Source: Amia ocellicauda
Lineage: Eukaryota > Chordata > Actinopteri > Amiiformes > Amiidae
Reading direction: 5' to 3'
Assembly: GCF_036373705.1 (NCBI RefSeq)
Contig: NW_027102662.1
Coordinates: forward strand, 558,001 to 622,000
Length of the DNA: 64,000 nucleotides
The translations under genes and the position numbers were made by a program. The notes beneath the pieces were generated by a model that had not been told where the DNA came from, did not search any database, and saw only the letters and a list, made by a program, of their open reading frames with translations. Position 1 is the first letter of the stretch. Each line of letters starts with the position of its first letter. This document shows, piece by piece, positions 12,423-22,073 of this stretch.

Positions 12423-12495
12423 GTTTCCGTAGTGTAGTGGCTATCACGTTCGCCTCACACGCGACAGGTCCCCGGTTCGAAACTGGGTGGAAACA
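12423..12495 (+). tRNA. tRNA-Val (CAC), slightly degraded
   Basis: 73 nt. The acceptor stem is GTTTCCG/TGGAAAC with discriminator A. The anticodon loop CTCACAC gives CAC, and the T-loop TTCGAAA is intact. Defects are a T-C mismatch at the top of the anticodon stem and G-T wobbles in the T stem and acceptor. A T-run lies about 60 nt downstream. Confidence 0.85.
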
Positions 12496-13015
12496 ACCCG
12501 CGGTGCACGTATGCCAGTGCCGTGTTACCCGTCCTCATCTCTCTGCCCCAAGGCCGGCCGTCGTTTTCTCTTCCTCGGAGTGGCAAGAAATCCTGACCTT
12601 GAGAACTAATGATCGAAGAAGGGTAGCTTTGCGAGGCGCTGGAACTGACACTTTTAAAATCGATACATGTTGTTGCTGTTACAATACGACCGTAGCAGGA
12701 TCGGCGACATTGCTGTTACTCTTATGTAGTTGAAGGCGCAGTATAGCTCTGATAGTCTGCTGGTGAAGGAAGACCACCAGCCGTTTGAACAAGCCATTCA
12801 GCATCACCTTGTTGGGCTAAGTGCAGGCACTGTCAGAGCGCAGGGCGTCCTGCCTTTGAAAGAGTTTCCAAAGTGTCCTGATGTGCCCTTGAGCATTGCA
12901 AAATAGGTCAGTGAAATTAGAAACCTTTATCTCACAGGCTGGCCCAAGGGAAACGCCTGTGCGCGTTTTACCAGCCTGCTTCGATGGGAGCCATTCGAAA
13001 CGTCAGGACAGGTTG

Positions 13016-13088
13016 GTTTCCGTAGTGTAGTGGCTATCACGTTCGCCTCACACGCGAAAGGTCCCTGGTTCGAAACCGGGCGGAAACA
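13016..13088 (+). tRNA. tRNA-Val (CAC)
   Basis: 73 nt with a fully paired GTTTCCG/CGGAAAC acceptor stem, discriminator A, anticodon stem TTCGC/GCGAA, loop CTCACAC (CAC) and T-loop TTCGAAA. One G-T pair is in the T stem. It lies 217 bp upstream of the CTTATG that flanks element 2. Confidence 0.92.
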
Positions 13089-13305
13089 ACCCGCGGTGCA
13101 CGTGTGCTAGTGCCGTGTTACCTGTCCCTGTAACGCGGCCGGCCATCGTTTTCTCTTCCTCGGAGTGTCAAGAAAGCCTGACCTAGAGAACAAACGATCA
13201 CAGAAGGGTAGCTTTGCGAGGCGCTGGAACTGACACTTTTAAAATCGATACATGTTGTTGCTGTTACAATACGACCGTAGCAGGATCGGCGACATTGCTG
13301 TTACT

Positions 13306-13311
13306 CTTATG
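13306..13311. repeat. Target-site duplication, left of element 2
   Basis: CTTATG directly before the AG of the TIR. It is identical to 29742-29747 and to the intact host sites at 12721, 31030 and 48900. Confidence 0.95.
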
Positions 13312-13496
13312 AGTAGATAGTTGGGTTTTTTGGGCGCGGCCTATTTTGTTATGACGTATGCCCTAAGCTTATTAATATTCCTACGTCATAATTGGGGGGC
13401 GTGATTTTAGGTAGAGTTATTTCCTTAATTATTCCTACGTCATATCCGTCAGAAAGTGTACACCCATTAAACCCTGAACAACAAGGCCGCCCATAA
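13312..13496 (+). repeat. Left TIR of element 2
   Basis: 185 bp, near-perfect inverted match to 29557-29741, starting AGTAGATAG. Similarity ends at CCCATAA, beyond which the arms diverge. It contains three TACGTCA/TGACGTA motifs at 13352, 13382 and 13436. Confidence 0.96.
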
Positions 13497-13614
13497 CCTG
13501 TTGTTCTTGTTGTTCTTGTTGGTCAACTGTAGAGTGTGAATGGGTCGGCTCTTCCTGTAGTGGTTGGGGGTCTTTTTTAAATATACATTTAATGGTTTAG
13601 TAAATCTAAACCGT

Positions 13615-13850
13615 TATAAGATCAACAAGTTCTGTTGTCTGTAATGGTCCCAGGTCTTAACAATGCCAGTTTTGAATTGTGCGTTTATCATATTCACACT
13701 GTCTCTGTCTGTCTTTCTCTCTCTCTCGCCCAATCATTTTATAAAATTCAACAAGTTCTGTTGTCTGTTATGATCCCAGGTCCTAACAATGCCTGTTTTG
13801 CATAGGGTACTTATGTTATCCACACTGTATCTGGCTCTGTCTCTCTCCTC
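13615..13850 (+). repeat. Subterminal direct repeat pair (element 2)
   Basis: Two diverged copies, about 13615-13725 and 13741-13850, offset 126 bp. Each contains CAACAAGTTCTGTTGTCTG, then CCCAGGTC and an AACAATGCC segment, and ends in a CT-rich tract. Element 3 has the same pair from about 32296. Confidence 0.8.
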
Positions 13851-14689
13851 AAATTTAATTAAAAATTAAATTAAAAAAGAGGGTGTGTGTGTGGGTGTTT
13901 GTGTGTATAGGTTAATTGTTTTTGTAAAAAAAAAAAAAAAAAAGCTGTGGTTATATTTTATCTCTCACATAATGTGTTCAGTCGTTTTACTTAAATACAT
14001 TCTAGGGTCTTAAAGCTCATAAGAGTTAGACTTAAGATAAGGATATGCTTTTAAGGTATTTTAGCAGTCTCAATCCCTGATGATAAGGAATCGTTTAAAA
14101 AATGAAAACAACTGATCACTCAATGCTAAATAGATCACAACACTCAAGGCTAAATCACTCACACCATGGGGGGCGGGGGTGTGCTCATACAACAATAGGT
14201 ATGGCGTGTGGTATCAAAACATTCAGAATACTTTTAACCTATATAATTTATAAGCTTTGTAAAATAAACCCAAATATCTCTTTTGCGGGGATAAACGCTG
14301 TTCTGAGTAGTTTGTGACTTGTTTAATACCAAACAAAGCATCGCTATAAAAAAAAAAAAAAAAATCACTGTAAAAGCGCTAGTTATTTTTGATCTTTATA
14401 GTTATTTTCTAGGCTCAGGTTGTTTTTTAGCGCTTATAAAGGCCTGAAATATTCTTAGTGGTTGTTGACTATAGGTCTTGATGCTTAAAAATGTTTTTTT
14501 GAGAGACCAAAAGGTTCTAATAAAAGTTTAGAGTAGAGAGGAGAGAGATCGTCTCCATCTTGGTTTCTATTTGAAATTTGATGCAGTGTCATTTTATTGG
14601 TTGGTTTTGATATGTTAATTGGTAACAGGGTGGCACAAAGGCCAGACCAGAACAATGCCTTACAAGCAGATCCGGCATGTGGCCATCAT

Positions 14690-14697
14690 TATAAGTA
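14690..14697 (+). promoter_or_regulatory. TATA-like box for the spliced left gene
   Basis: TATAAGTA about 66 bp before the ATG at 14763, a spacing that leaves room for a start site and short leader. The motif is conserved in the other elements. Confidence 0.45.
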
Positions 14698-14762
14698 TGA
14701 AGGTCTGGTCTTCAGCTCGACAGACTCATACTGACCTTTCGATTTAAGACTAAAGATCAACA

Positions 14763-16803
14763 ATGTCCGGAAACAACATCAGCGATTCGATTTAAATGAG
14801 TTTTTAGGCAAGTCTTCAGATTATTTTCATTGACTCAGAGCGTGTTGTGTGCATGTATTGTAAATAAGGCTATAACATCTGTTTTAAGTTCTGTAAAATT
14901 ATTTTTCAGCCAGTCAACAGGAGTTAATTCCCAACGCTGAGGAGATCATCTGGAACAACGACGGTAAGATTTTTGTGTTTGCGCTCATGGGTTCTTATGC
15001 ATGGGTGTGTGTGGTTTTGAAGCGGCTCATTAGAGTTATGAAAACGTTTTAATATATATTAATGCCGGTCTCTTTAATTACACAGAAACTATCGAAAGGC
15101 CTGTGATTAATGTCTCCGAGGATCGACCAAGAGAAGTGGTTGTCCCTAGACAGGCTGTCTGCCGACCGGGTAAGAACTAAACCCCTGTTTGTTTGTATAA
15201 CGTTTCTGTAAGATGTTTGAGTCCAGTTTTGTTAATTTTAAAAAATTATCCTGTCTAACAGTATTAAGAAACGTGGTTCGAGACAACGAAAGGCCTTCCA
15301 CATCGAGGGCTTGTTTCGTTTTACCTTCGAGAACCGTAACCTTTCAAGAATCTGAAAGGCCGTCAGCCCCGGTATCTGATAGCTGTGAGTATATATCTGC
15401 AGCCTGTAAGAGGTTAAAGCTTTTTATAAAGCGGTGTGGTTAAAGGTTAAACATGTCTCTTACCTTCACAGCGGTGCAAAAAGCTAAACCAGCCGAAAAA
15501 CATAAGAAACGATTATTCTGTGGAGGTAAGTAAGATCTTTCAAACTTTAATGTTTTTAAAAGGGCTTTGTTTGCCCGTTGAGGGCTAATATTTAAGCGAT
15601 GGGTGACCGTTTCCTGTAGGGCGGGGGGTTCTGGGAAAGATCTTTAGAAGTCCGGACAGGTCTAGGCTTGTTTCTGGGGAACGTGTTTAGAAATGACCGA
15701 TTGCCGTACCGTCTGGTTAGGAAGTAAAGCCGTCTGAAAGGGTTTAGTAAGTTGTTTGGCTTATCTCCCGCTATTATACTTCTGTTTTAAAGTGGTTGTA
15801 GGAAAAGGCTTGAAGGTGTTCATTGTATTTAATATTTAAACAGATCGTGAAAACGTTTGTGAAACAGGAAGTCCCGGGATCAGGAAGCGTTTACACTTGG
15901 AAGGTTCGTTTAAAAATGAAATGTTGTTGTGTGTGTGTGTGTTTTATTAACAATATTACAGTTTTTAAAGAAACATTTAAGAAACAGTTTATTTACAGCT
16001 GCTTCTCTGTTTTACATTTATTATCAAGTCCTAATAAATATATTGTCTGTAAATAATAAGGCGTTGTAGTGAATGTCTAAGGCTATTTTCAAAGGTCTAA
16101 AAAAGCTAAAGGTTTTGAATGTCCTGGACATGTTGTTTTAAGTTTGATTTCTGTCGCCGTTTAAAGATGTAAATGTAATGTATATTTTTATTCTTCCCAA
16201 GACTCTTGGGATAGTCATTCTGTGGATGAGCTATTGAGGACAATTACCCCGTCTAAGTGGGATCAAACATCTTCCCCGGTGAGATCACCGAGAGGATCCC
16301 CCACGGTGGTCTTGGAGACCCCCCAACATCTACTCAGGCCACAGCCTTCTGGGGGTAATTCAACACCCCAGATTTAGCCCGCCGCATTGTCGGGCGGAAC
16401 AAATACAGGCATCCAACAACCTCAGGGGTCGCCGTCAGTCAGGGCTGACACACCACCCAACGACGGCCTGGTTTCAACATCGTCCCCCCAGACCCGTTTC
16501 TTGGCTACAGAAACGCGGAACAGTACCCCGCGCTTGGCCAGGGTGTCACCGCAAAGGCCTTCTTGGTCTCCGTCCATGAGTATACGCTCGCTCCCTGCCT
16601 CCTTCGACCGAGATTTACCGGAGCGACCATCCTTTGAAGCTGAGCCAGGCCACCAGCCCCCGGAGCTACTTCCTGAAGGTCGGCATGAGTTGCTACATAC
16701 TTTGTTACAAAATCAAAGACTTGTGTTACTGGGGCAAAACCTGGTGATAGAGAGCCAAAACACCCTTATTAATACCCTTACTAACGAATTGTACCGTATT
16801 TAA
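14763..16803 (+). pseudogene. Seven-exon spliced left-end gene of unknown function, element 2 copy
   Basis: Predicted exons are 14763-14807, 14910-14963, 15086-15169, 15262-15384, 15472-15525, 15844-15903 and 16202-16803. Introns end in CAG or AAG and start GT, except the first, which starts AG/GCAAGT (a GC-AG intron). Every intron is phase 1, so internal exons are symmetric and frame is kept even if exons are skipped. Exons 3, 4 and 7 share a short Glu-Arg-Pro(-Ser) motif. Exon 7 encodes a Pro/Ser/Thr-rich stretch and a C-terminal Leu-rich helix that could oligomerise. In this copy exon 1 has a 1-nt deletion and exon 7 a TAG at 16375. No family is recognised. Position next to the TIR suggests a regulatory or host-interaction gene; this is inference. 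Confidence 0.6.
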
Positions 16804-16849
16804 TGTTTTAATAGACACAAAACGCCTTACTATTGTGGGTTGTTGGAAA

Positions 16850-16855
16850 AATAAA
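16850..16855 (+). terminator. Poly(A) signal after the spliced gene
   Basis: AATAAA 46 nt after the stop of the last exon, in an A-rich stretch conserved in all copies. Confidence 0.6.
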
Positions 16856-16986
16856 AATTAAATTAAAAAATGTCCTGACTTGGTAAAAGAACTCACAAAC
16901 TAAAGGATTATGAACAAGCTAGGGCCCTAAAAAGACCTTCCCGAGAGAACATCCCCGGCCCTGTTGTGAACTCCTCTGATGTCCCA

Positions 16987-17784
16987 ATGAACCTGGAACT
17001 ATTACAAATGATAAATGATTCAAATAACCCCCAATTACCACCGATAGAATGTGAATTAACAGACTTACCGGTGAACCCCGACCTGTTACAGATGGTCAAT
17101 GATCTAAATAACCACCTCCCACCGGTAGCGCTTATAGAGGTTCACCCCCTAGTTCACCCCGATTTGTTTGAAATGGTGGAGGCTTTGGAGGAGCTACCCC
17201 GACCAAATTCTGCCCCTATTATAAATGATTTGAGACAATTAGAACACAGGATGGCGGCAGAAGCAGCCATCACTATAGAGGAGGGTCTTGACATTAACCG
17301 GTTGGATATCTTTGAAGGACTTTTACAGGCTTTAAATGAGCCTCCTCAAAAAGGGGGTTTTGTAGATGTCAGCAGTGGGGGTGTTCGGAATGTGGAGGGT
17401 TCTGAGACTGATAAGGCTGTGGTGGACATGCTCTGTGAGAATGTAGGGGGTGAAGGCTTTGTTCAAAATGATGATGTGTCCAAGAGTACCAGTGATGCCG
17501 TGATTATAGATAGACCGGCCTATAACAATTTTGAAATGATTCAGCATTTTACTTTTGCAGAACTTTTAAATTGTGACAATTATGCAGAAATATTTGTCAA
17601 CATACACGAGGCCTTGCAGAAAATGCTTGAACAGGTTGCTGAAAGGGTCAGACCTCGAGATGTTGTACAGTTAGAACTCAGAGGGGATGCTTTGTTTAGC
17701 AACCTATCTGTAATGCTGAGTGGAGATAATTTAGATGTCTGGCTAAAATCGAAGCGTTATTGCAAAGTAACGCAGCCATCTTAG
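16987..17784 (+). CDS. PolB N-terminal region ORF (separate frame), element 2
   Basis: 265 residues from the first ATG; the frame is open upstream to about 16904 without ATG, and an AG at 16905 could be a splice acceptor. Residues 1-70 contain three imperfect repeats of a Pro-Asp-Leu-Leu-Gln-Met-Val-Asn type unit. The end (about residues 225-265) resembles the region just upstream of the polymerase in other Polinton PolB proteins, with a VVQLELRG segment. The ORF ends 25 bp inside the polymerase frame but in a different frame. I infer this is the PolB N-terminus cut off by a 1-nt deletion near 17735 shared by all four copies. An independent upstream protein is the alternative. Confidence 0.6.
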   Translation: MNLELLQMINDSNNPQLPPIECELTDLPVNPDLLQMVNDLNNHLPPVALIEVHPLVHPDLFEMVEALEELPRPNSAPIINDLRQLEHRMAAEAAITIEEGLDINRLDIFEGLLQALNEPPQKGGFVDVSSGGVRNVEGSETDKAVVDMLCENVGGEGFVQNDDVSKSTSDAVIIDRPAYNNFEMIQHFTFAELLNCDNYAEIFVNIHEALQKMLEQVAERVRPRDVVQLELRGDALFSNLSVMLSGDNLDVWLKSKRYCKVTQPS

Positions 17785-20700
17785 CTGATGAAAGTCTGTC
17801 TCTGGTAATGAATGTGGTTCATAACCCTGAGGGTGGGGCGCTTAGAAGACTGTCGAAATGCTTGAAGAACGACATAATTAGGACCAAGCTCAGGCAATTA
17901 GTGGTGAGTTCCAGTGGGGACAATAAGCTCTGTTTTGCTTACAGTTTAATAAAACTACTCACCCCCGACATGCCTGAACCCCAAGCTCTGCAAGAGGCTT
18001 TAATGCTTCATCAGAGGGCCGGCTTAAACTCTCAACAGATGGTTGCCTTTTCAGACATCACCAAGTTTGAGGAGTTGTTGTCTTTAAAAATTGTTGTGTG
18101 GTACCGTTGTGAGGTAAAGGAAGTATTTGTGAAATTTCAGACACATCCTGAAACCCATACACAGACACTGTTTCTCTTCCTAAGTGATAGTCATTACTAT
18201 GGAATAAAGAGTTTGACGGCTTTTTTGGGTTGTTCGTATGTTTGTCATTGGTGTTATAAGGCCTTCAATGATAAGCTTAAGCACCGCTGTGATGGTTACT
18301 GTAACGTCTGTTTCAATCCGCAATGTCGTAAGGGTTTGGCCCCTACCATCCGATGTAAAGATTGCTTAAGGATTTGTCTCTCAGCGTTCTGTTTTTCCGA
18401 GCATAAGGTACAGAGGGCCGCTGCTGAGGGGGTTAAAAAATTGAGTTATTGTGATCAAACTAAATATTGCCCGCAGTGTTGCCTCCAGTACCGTTTTCAT
18501 GAGATAAAACCACACAAATGTCTGGAGCCGAGATGCAGGATCTGTAATGCTGATTTAACCCCGGGGTCCGAACACCAGTGCTTTATTCAGCCGGTTAAAA
18601 AGGAGCCGCCGCACAACCGGTATGTCTTTTTTGCTTTTGAATGCCGGCAAGAAAACGGGGTCCACGTTGCTAATTATATACACTGTATTGACATGTTGGA
18701 TCGTGAGTGGTCAGCTAGCGGTGAGAGTTGTGTCAGGGATTTCTTTACGCGGTATCGCGGTCCAAAATACCTCAATTACACATTTATTGCCCACAATGCT
18801 AAGTGTTATGATTCTTACATTTTGATGAAGTATCTGGTGGAAAATGGGGTGACCCCAAAAATAATAGCTCAGGGTAACAAGATCATGTGTTTCACCGACG
18901 AAGCTTTCAACTAACGTTACATAGACTCGTTAAATTTCCTCCCCATGAAATTGAGCGCTTTGCCTAAGGCTCTGGGTTTTGAGGCTCAGAAGAAAGGTTG
19001 GTTCTGCCATTTTTTTAATACTATGGACACTCAAAATTATCGAGGGTCCTACCTGCCCGCCTCTTATTATGGGGTTGATACTATGATGTCTCATGAGAGG
19101 GAGGAATTCTTTAAATGGTACAATACGGTTAAGGGAGGTGTTTTTGATTACCGAGAAGAGATGGCCGCTTATTGTAAAAATGATGTGGTGATCCTTAAAG
19201 AAGCCTGTGTGCGTTTCCGCGCCGAGGTTATCAACACATCGGGTCTCGACCCTTTGCAAAGTGTGACCATAGCGTCTCTCTGCATGAAAATGTATCGGTC
19301 CAATTTCTTGCAGAAAATCACTATAGCGGTCACCACTTCTGACAACTATCGTGCTAGACAAAATAACTTTTCGACTGTCTCCATACAGTGGCTGGAATAC
19401 CTGAGTGCCCGGGATAACATCTTCATCAGACATGCTTTAAATCAAGGGGAAGTAAAAATGGGGCCTTACTACTTAGACGGTTTTAGCGACGTGTCCGGGC
19501 GGCGTACCGCTTATGAGTTTGCAGGTTGTATTTACCATGGCTGTCCTCAGTGCTTCAACCCAAACACCTTTAACCCTGTAACACAAAAACTCTGCGGTGA
19601 TATGTACTATGATTTCCAGGAACGAATTGAAACTTTAAAAAACACCTATGGTTTGAACGTGCTGGTGATTTGGGAACACGAGTGGACGACCCTGAAGCAA
19701 CAGGATGCGGGGGTACAACGGTTTATGGAAACCTTGGACTTTCCTGAACGTCTAGAGCCCCGGGATGCGTTATTTGGGGGTCGTACCAATGCCCTCTGTT
19801 TACATTATGAGGTAAAGGAGGGTGAGAGAGTAGATTACTATGATTTCACCAGTCTGTACCCTTATGTCAACAAGACCAAAATGTACCCGATGGGGCGTCC
19901 AACCATTGTTTATCGTGACTTTCTCGAAATCGGACATTACTTTGGTTTGATCAAAGTCACCATGTACCCTCCTCGCGAGCTGTTCTTACCCGTGTTGCCT
20001 TACAGGTGTTCGGGAAAATTGATGTTCCCTCTGTGTAGAACGTGTGTGGAAACTGAAAATCAAACTACCTCTTGTCTGCACAGTGATGAAGAGAGAGCGC
20101 TGACGGGTGTCTGGTGTAGCATTGAGCTTGACAAGGCGGTGGAGAAAGGTTACAGAGTCGGTAAGGTGTATGAGGTTTGGCATTTTTCTGAAAAACCTGA
20201 TACTCTTTTTGCTGATTACATTATGACCCATCTGAAAGGGAAACAGGAGGCATCGGGCTATCCCTCATGGTGTGTTGACTCCGCGGCCAAAGAGCGATAC
20301 GTTCAGCAATATTTTGAAAAGGAAGGGATCCGTCTAGAGCCGGGGAACATAACTGTAAACCCCGCCAAGAGACAAATGTCCAAACTGATTTTAAACAGTC
20401 TGTGGGGTAAGTTTGGGGAAAGAAATTACCGTCTAAACACAACCTTGATTAAAACCCCTAAACAGTTTATAGAATTTATGTTTTCCAAACAACATGCAGT
20501 ATCACACTTTCAATTCTTAAATGACCACGTGGCACAGGTCCAGTGGAGGGCCCCTAAAGATTTCCCCACCAAACAGGGGAACGTTAATGTTTTCATAGCG
20601 GTTTTTACCACGGCTTTCGCCCGGCTTGAACTGTACAACTTAATGGATCAGTTGCAGGAACGCACGCTCTATCAAGATACTGACTCTGTAATCTTTGTCA

Positions 20701-21011
20701 CCAGGCCAGGGGATTGGGTCCCTCCCCTCGGGGACTACCTTGGGGAGTTAACGAGTGAACTAGATCCTCAGGACCACATAGTGGAGTTTGTTTCAGGGGG
20801 TCCTAAGACTTACGCATACAGAACGGCTGCGGGTAAGACCTGTATGAAAGTTAAGGGTTTCACTCTGAACCACTGTAACATCAAGCTCATTAACATCAAG
20901 TCTCTGACGACCCTGGTAGAAAGTTTTTTAACCGAGAAAGACGCGCCTCCTCGTGAGATTATTACAGCCGGAAATCAGATCTATCGCAATAAAAAGGGGT
21001 ACACGTTGTAA
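17760..21011 (+). pseudogene. polB: Protein-primed-type DNA polymerase B core, element 2
   Basis: Replicates the element, presumably from a protein primer. Part 1 (17760-18914, 384 codons) has a Cys/His-rich zinc-finger-like region (residues 158-275), an Exo I segment FAFECRQ in which the catalytic Asp is Ala, and Exo II AHNAKCYDSY (Gly to Cys private to this copy). An in-frame TAA at 18912 separates it from part 2 (18945-21011, 688 codons, same frame). Part 2 holds Exo III YCKND (76-80), a YHGCPQC segment (197-203), motif A DFTSLYPYVN (300-309), motif B KLILNSLWG (480-488) and motif C YQDTDS (576-581). A private TAA at 21009 removes the last 29 residues, which in other copies overlap the ATPase. 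All polymerase catalytic motifs are visible. Confidence 0.9.
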
Positions 21012-21087
21012 AATAGATCACTAAACAAACGGTTCAGGGTGGTGTACAATAAAAGAGTGTTGAAGACTGATTATACCACTCTGCCTT

Positions 21088-21729
21088 ATGGATATTAGCG
21101 GTGGTTTTGATAACAGACTTCAACACCCTTTCTCCTGTATTATAGCCGGTCCCTCCAATTCGGGGAAGAGCTATCTTATAAAGAACATCATAGAAGATGT
21201 GGACGCAACCGTGTCCCAAGCTCTTGACAACATAGTGTGGTGTTACTCTTGCTGGCAACCTCTCTACGATGATTTGGCTTCGAAAAAAAATAATCTGAAA
21301 TTTATGCAAGGTCTCCCCGCCTCGTTGTGTGACGATGACTTGTTCCCGCCCGGTCAAACTAATCTAGTGATCCTTGATGACCTGATGGAGCAGGCCGGTG
21401 ACAACAGTGAAGTGGAAAAAGCTTACACAAAGTACACTCATCATAGGAATTTAAGTATTATTTATTTAGTTCAAAATCTATTTTTTCAAGGTAAAAAAAG
21501 CCGCACTATTAATTTAAATGCCAATTATATAATTATTTTTAAAAACCCCAGAGATAAACTACAGGTCACCGTCGTGGCTCGTCAAATGTACCCTAACCAG
21601 ACCAAGTTCTTTTTGGAGGCATTTGAGGATGCGGACTTAAAAGCACAAACCCCAGAAGACTTTCGCCTCAGAACAGGTTTGTGCCCGCCCGATTGGCCGG
21701 CAGTGTATGTGCTAAAGAAAAGGAAATAA
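21088..21729 (+). CDS. FtsK/HerA-like packaging ATPase, element 2
   Basis: Open at 213 residues. It lacks 10 residues present in elements 3 and 4 through an in-frame 30-bp deletion near 21633, between short GAT/GC-type repeats. P-loop GPSNSGKS and Walker B LVILDD are intact. It starts within the region that encodes the polymerase C-terminus in other copies and is followed six bases later by the next gene. Confidence 0.88.
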   Translation: MDISGGFDNRLQHPFSCIIAGPSNSGKSYLIKNIIEDVDATVSQALDNIVWCYSCWQPLYDDLASKKNNLKFMQGLPASLCDDDLFPPGQTNLVILDDLMEQAGDNSEVEKAYTKYTHHRNLSIIYLVQNLFFQGKKSRTINLNANYIIIFKNPRDKLQVTVVARQMYPNQTKFFLEAFEDADLKAQTPEDFRLRTGLCPPDWPAVYVLKKRK

Positions 21730-21735
21730 ATAAGA

Positions 21736-22071
21736 ATGTCTGTTCGGATTAAAAGAAATCTGCCGCTTTTGCAAATGTTATTTGAGGGGAGCCCGCGCCA
21801 TAGGAAAGCTGTGCTGGCAGGGGCCCCCTCGGATTTGATCGAGACCCTGTGTGAAATAGCTTTTAACATCTTACGCGGTAATATACCCCTAACCCCTTCT
21901 CAACATTCTAAACTCAAAAAACAAAAAGCGGTTATCAAGATCATCGCTAATAAGAAGTATTCTATTAAAAGAAAAAGAAAGAAGATTAATCAAACCGGGG
22001 GTTTTATAGGACCGCTGTTGAGCATAGCCGTGCCTTTCCTAACCAGTCTTCTAGCTTCCAGAGTGGGTTAA
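21736..22071 (+). CDS. Small basic protein with hydrophobic C-terminus (pX/core-like), element 2
   Basis: 111 residues, strongly basic. Residues 60-90 contain a KRKRKK cluster, followed by a Gly-Gly hinge and a hydrophobic stretch (GGFIGPLLSIAVPFLTSLL, about 90-108). Small ORFs of this shape sit after the ATPase in many animal Polintons/adintoviruses and have been compared with adenovirus core or membrane-active peptides; that role is by analogy. It starts 6 bp after the ATPase stop and ends 2 bp before the next ATG. Confidence 0.6.
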   Translation: MSVRIKRNLPLLQMLFEGSPRHRKAVLAGAPSDLIETLCEIAFNILRGNIPLTPSQHSKLKKQKAVIKIIANKKYSIKRKRKKINQTGGFIGPLLSIAVPFLTSLLASRVG

Positions 22072-22073
22072 TA

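Larger units (their letters stand above)
12291..13311. repeat. Host tRNA-Val repeat spacer 1
   Basis: Two tandem host units with a period near 595 bp, each beginning near GCCCTTGAGCA and carrying one tRNA-Val (CAC). The first unit runs through an unoccupied CTTATG target site at 12721; the second is interrupted by element 2 at the equivalent site. No protein-coding gene is recognised here; short ORFs are repeat translations. Confidence 0.85.
13497..14762. other. Left subterminal noncoding region of element 2
   Basis: 1.27 kb between the TIR and the first coding exon. It holds a pair of about 110-bp direct repeats, CT- and GT-rich microsatellites, two A-tracts (near 13927 and 14347), a TATAAAGG at 14435 and a TATA-like TATAAGTA at 14690. 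No convincing ORF. Equivalent DNA lies at 1-416 (element 1), 32183-33449 (element 3) and 49936-50508 (element 4). Confidence 0.75.

Noticed and set aside
13016-13088. tRNA-derived SINE instead of tRNA gene
   Set aside because: The tRNA bodies are full length with paired acceptor stems and sit in long tandem units. There is no poly(A)-tailed, dispersed structure and no short duplications around them. SINE origin is not excluded for the flanking DNA but is less likely.
14102-14317. 71-codon ORF in the left subterminal region
   Set aside because: Low-complexity composition, frame not kept well between copies, no start context or downstream signal; treated as noncoding.
17710-17745. Programmed -1 frameshifting between the PolB N-terminal ORF and core
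   Set aside because: The local sequence TAATTTAGATG does not fit an X-XXY-YYZ slippery site and no obvious pseudoknot was recognised, so a fixed deletion is preferred.
18930-19433. 167-codon minus-strand ORF opposite the polymerase, also at 37598 and 54676
   Set aside because: Antisense shadow of polymerase sequence with no family resemblance.
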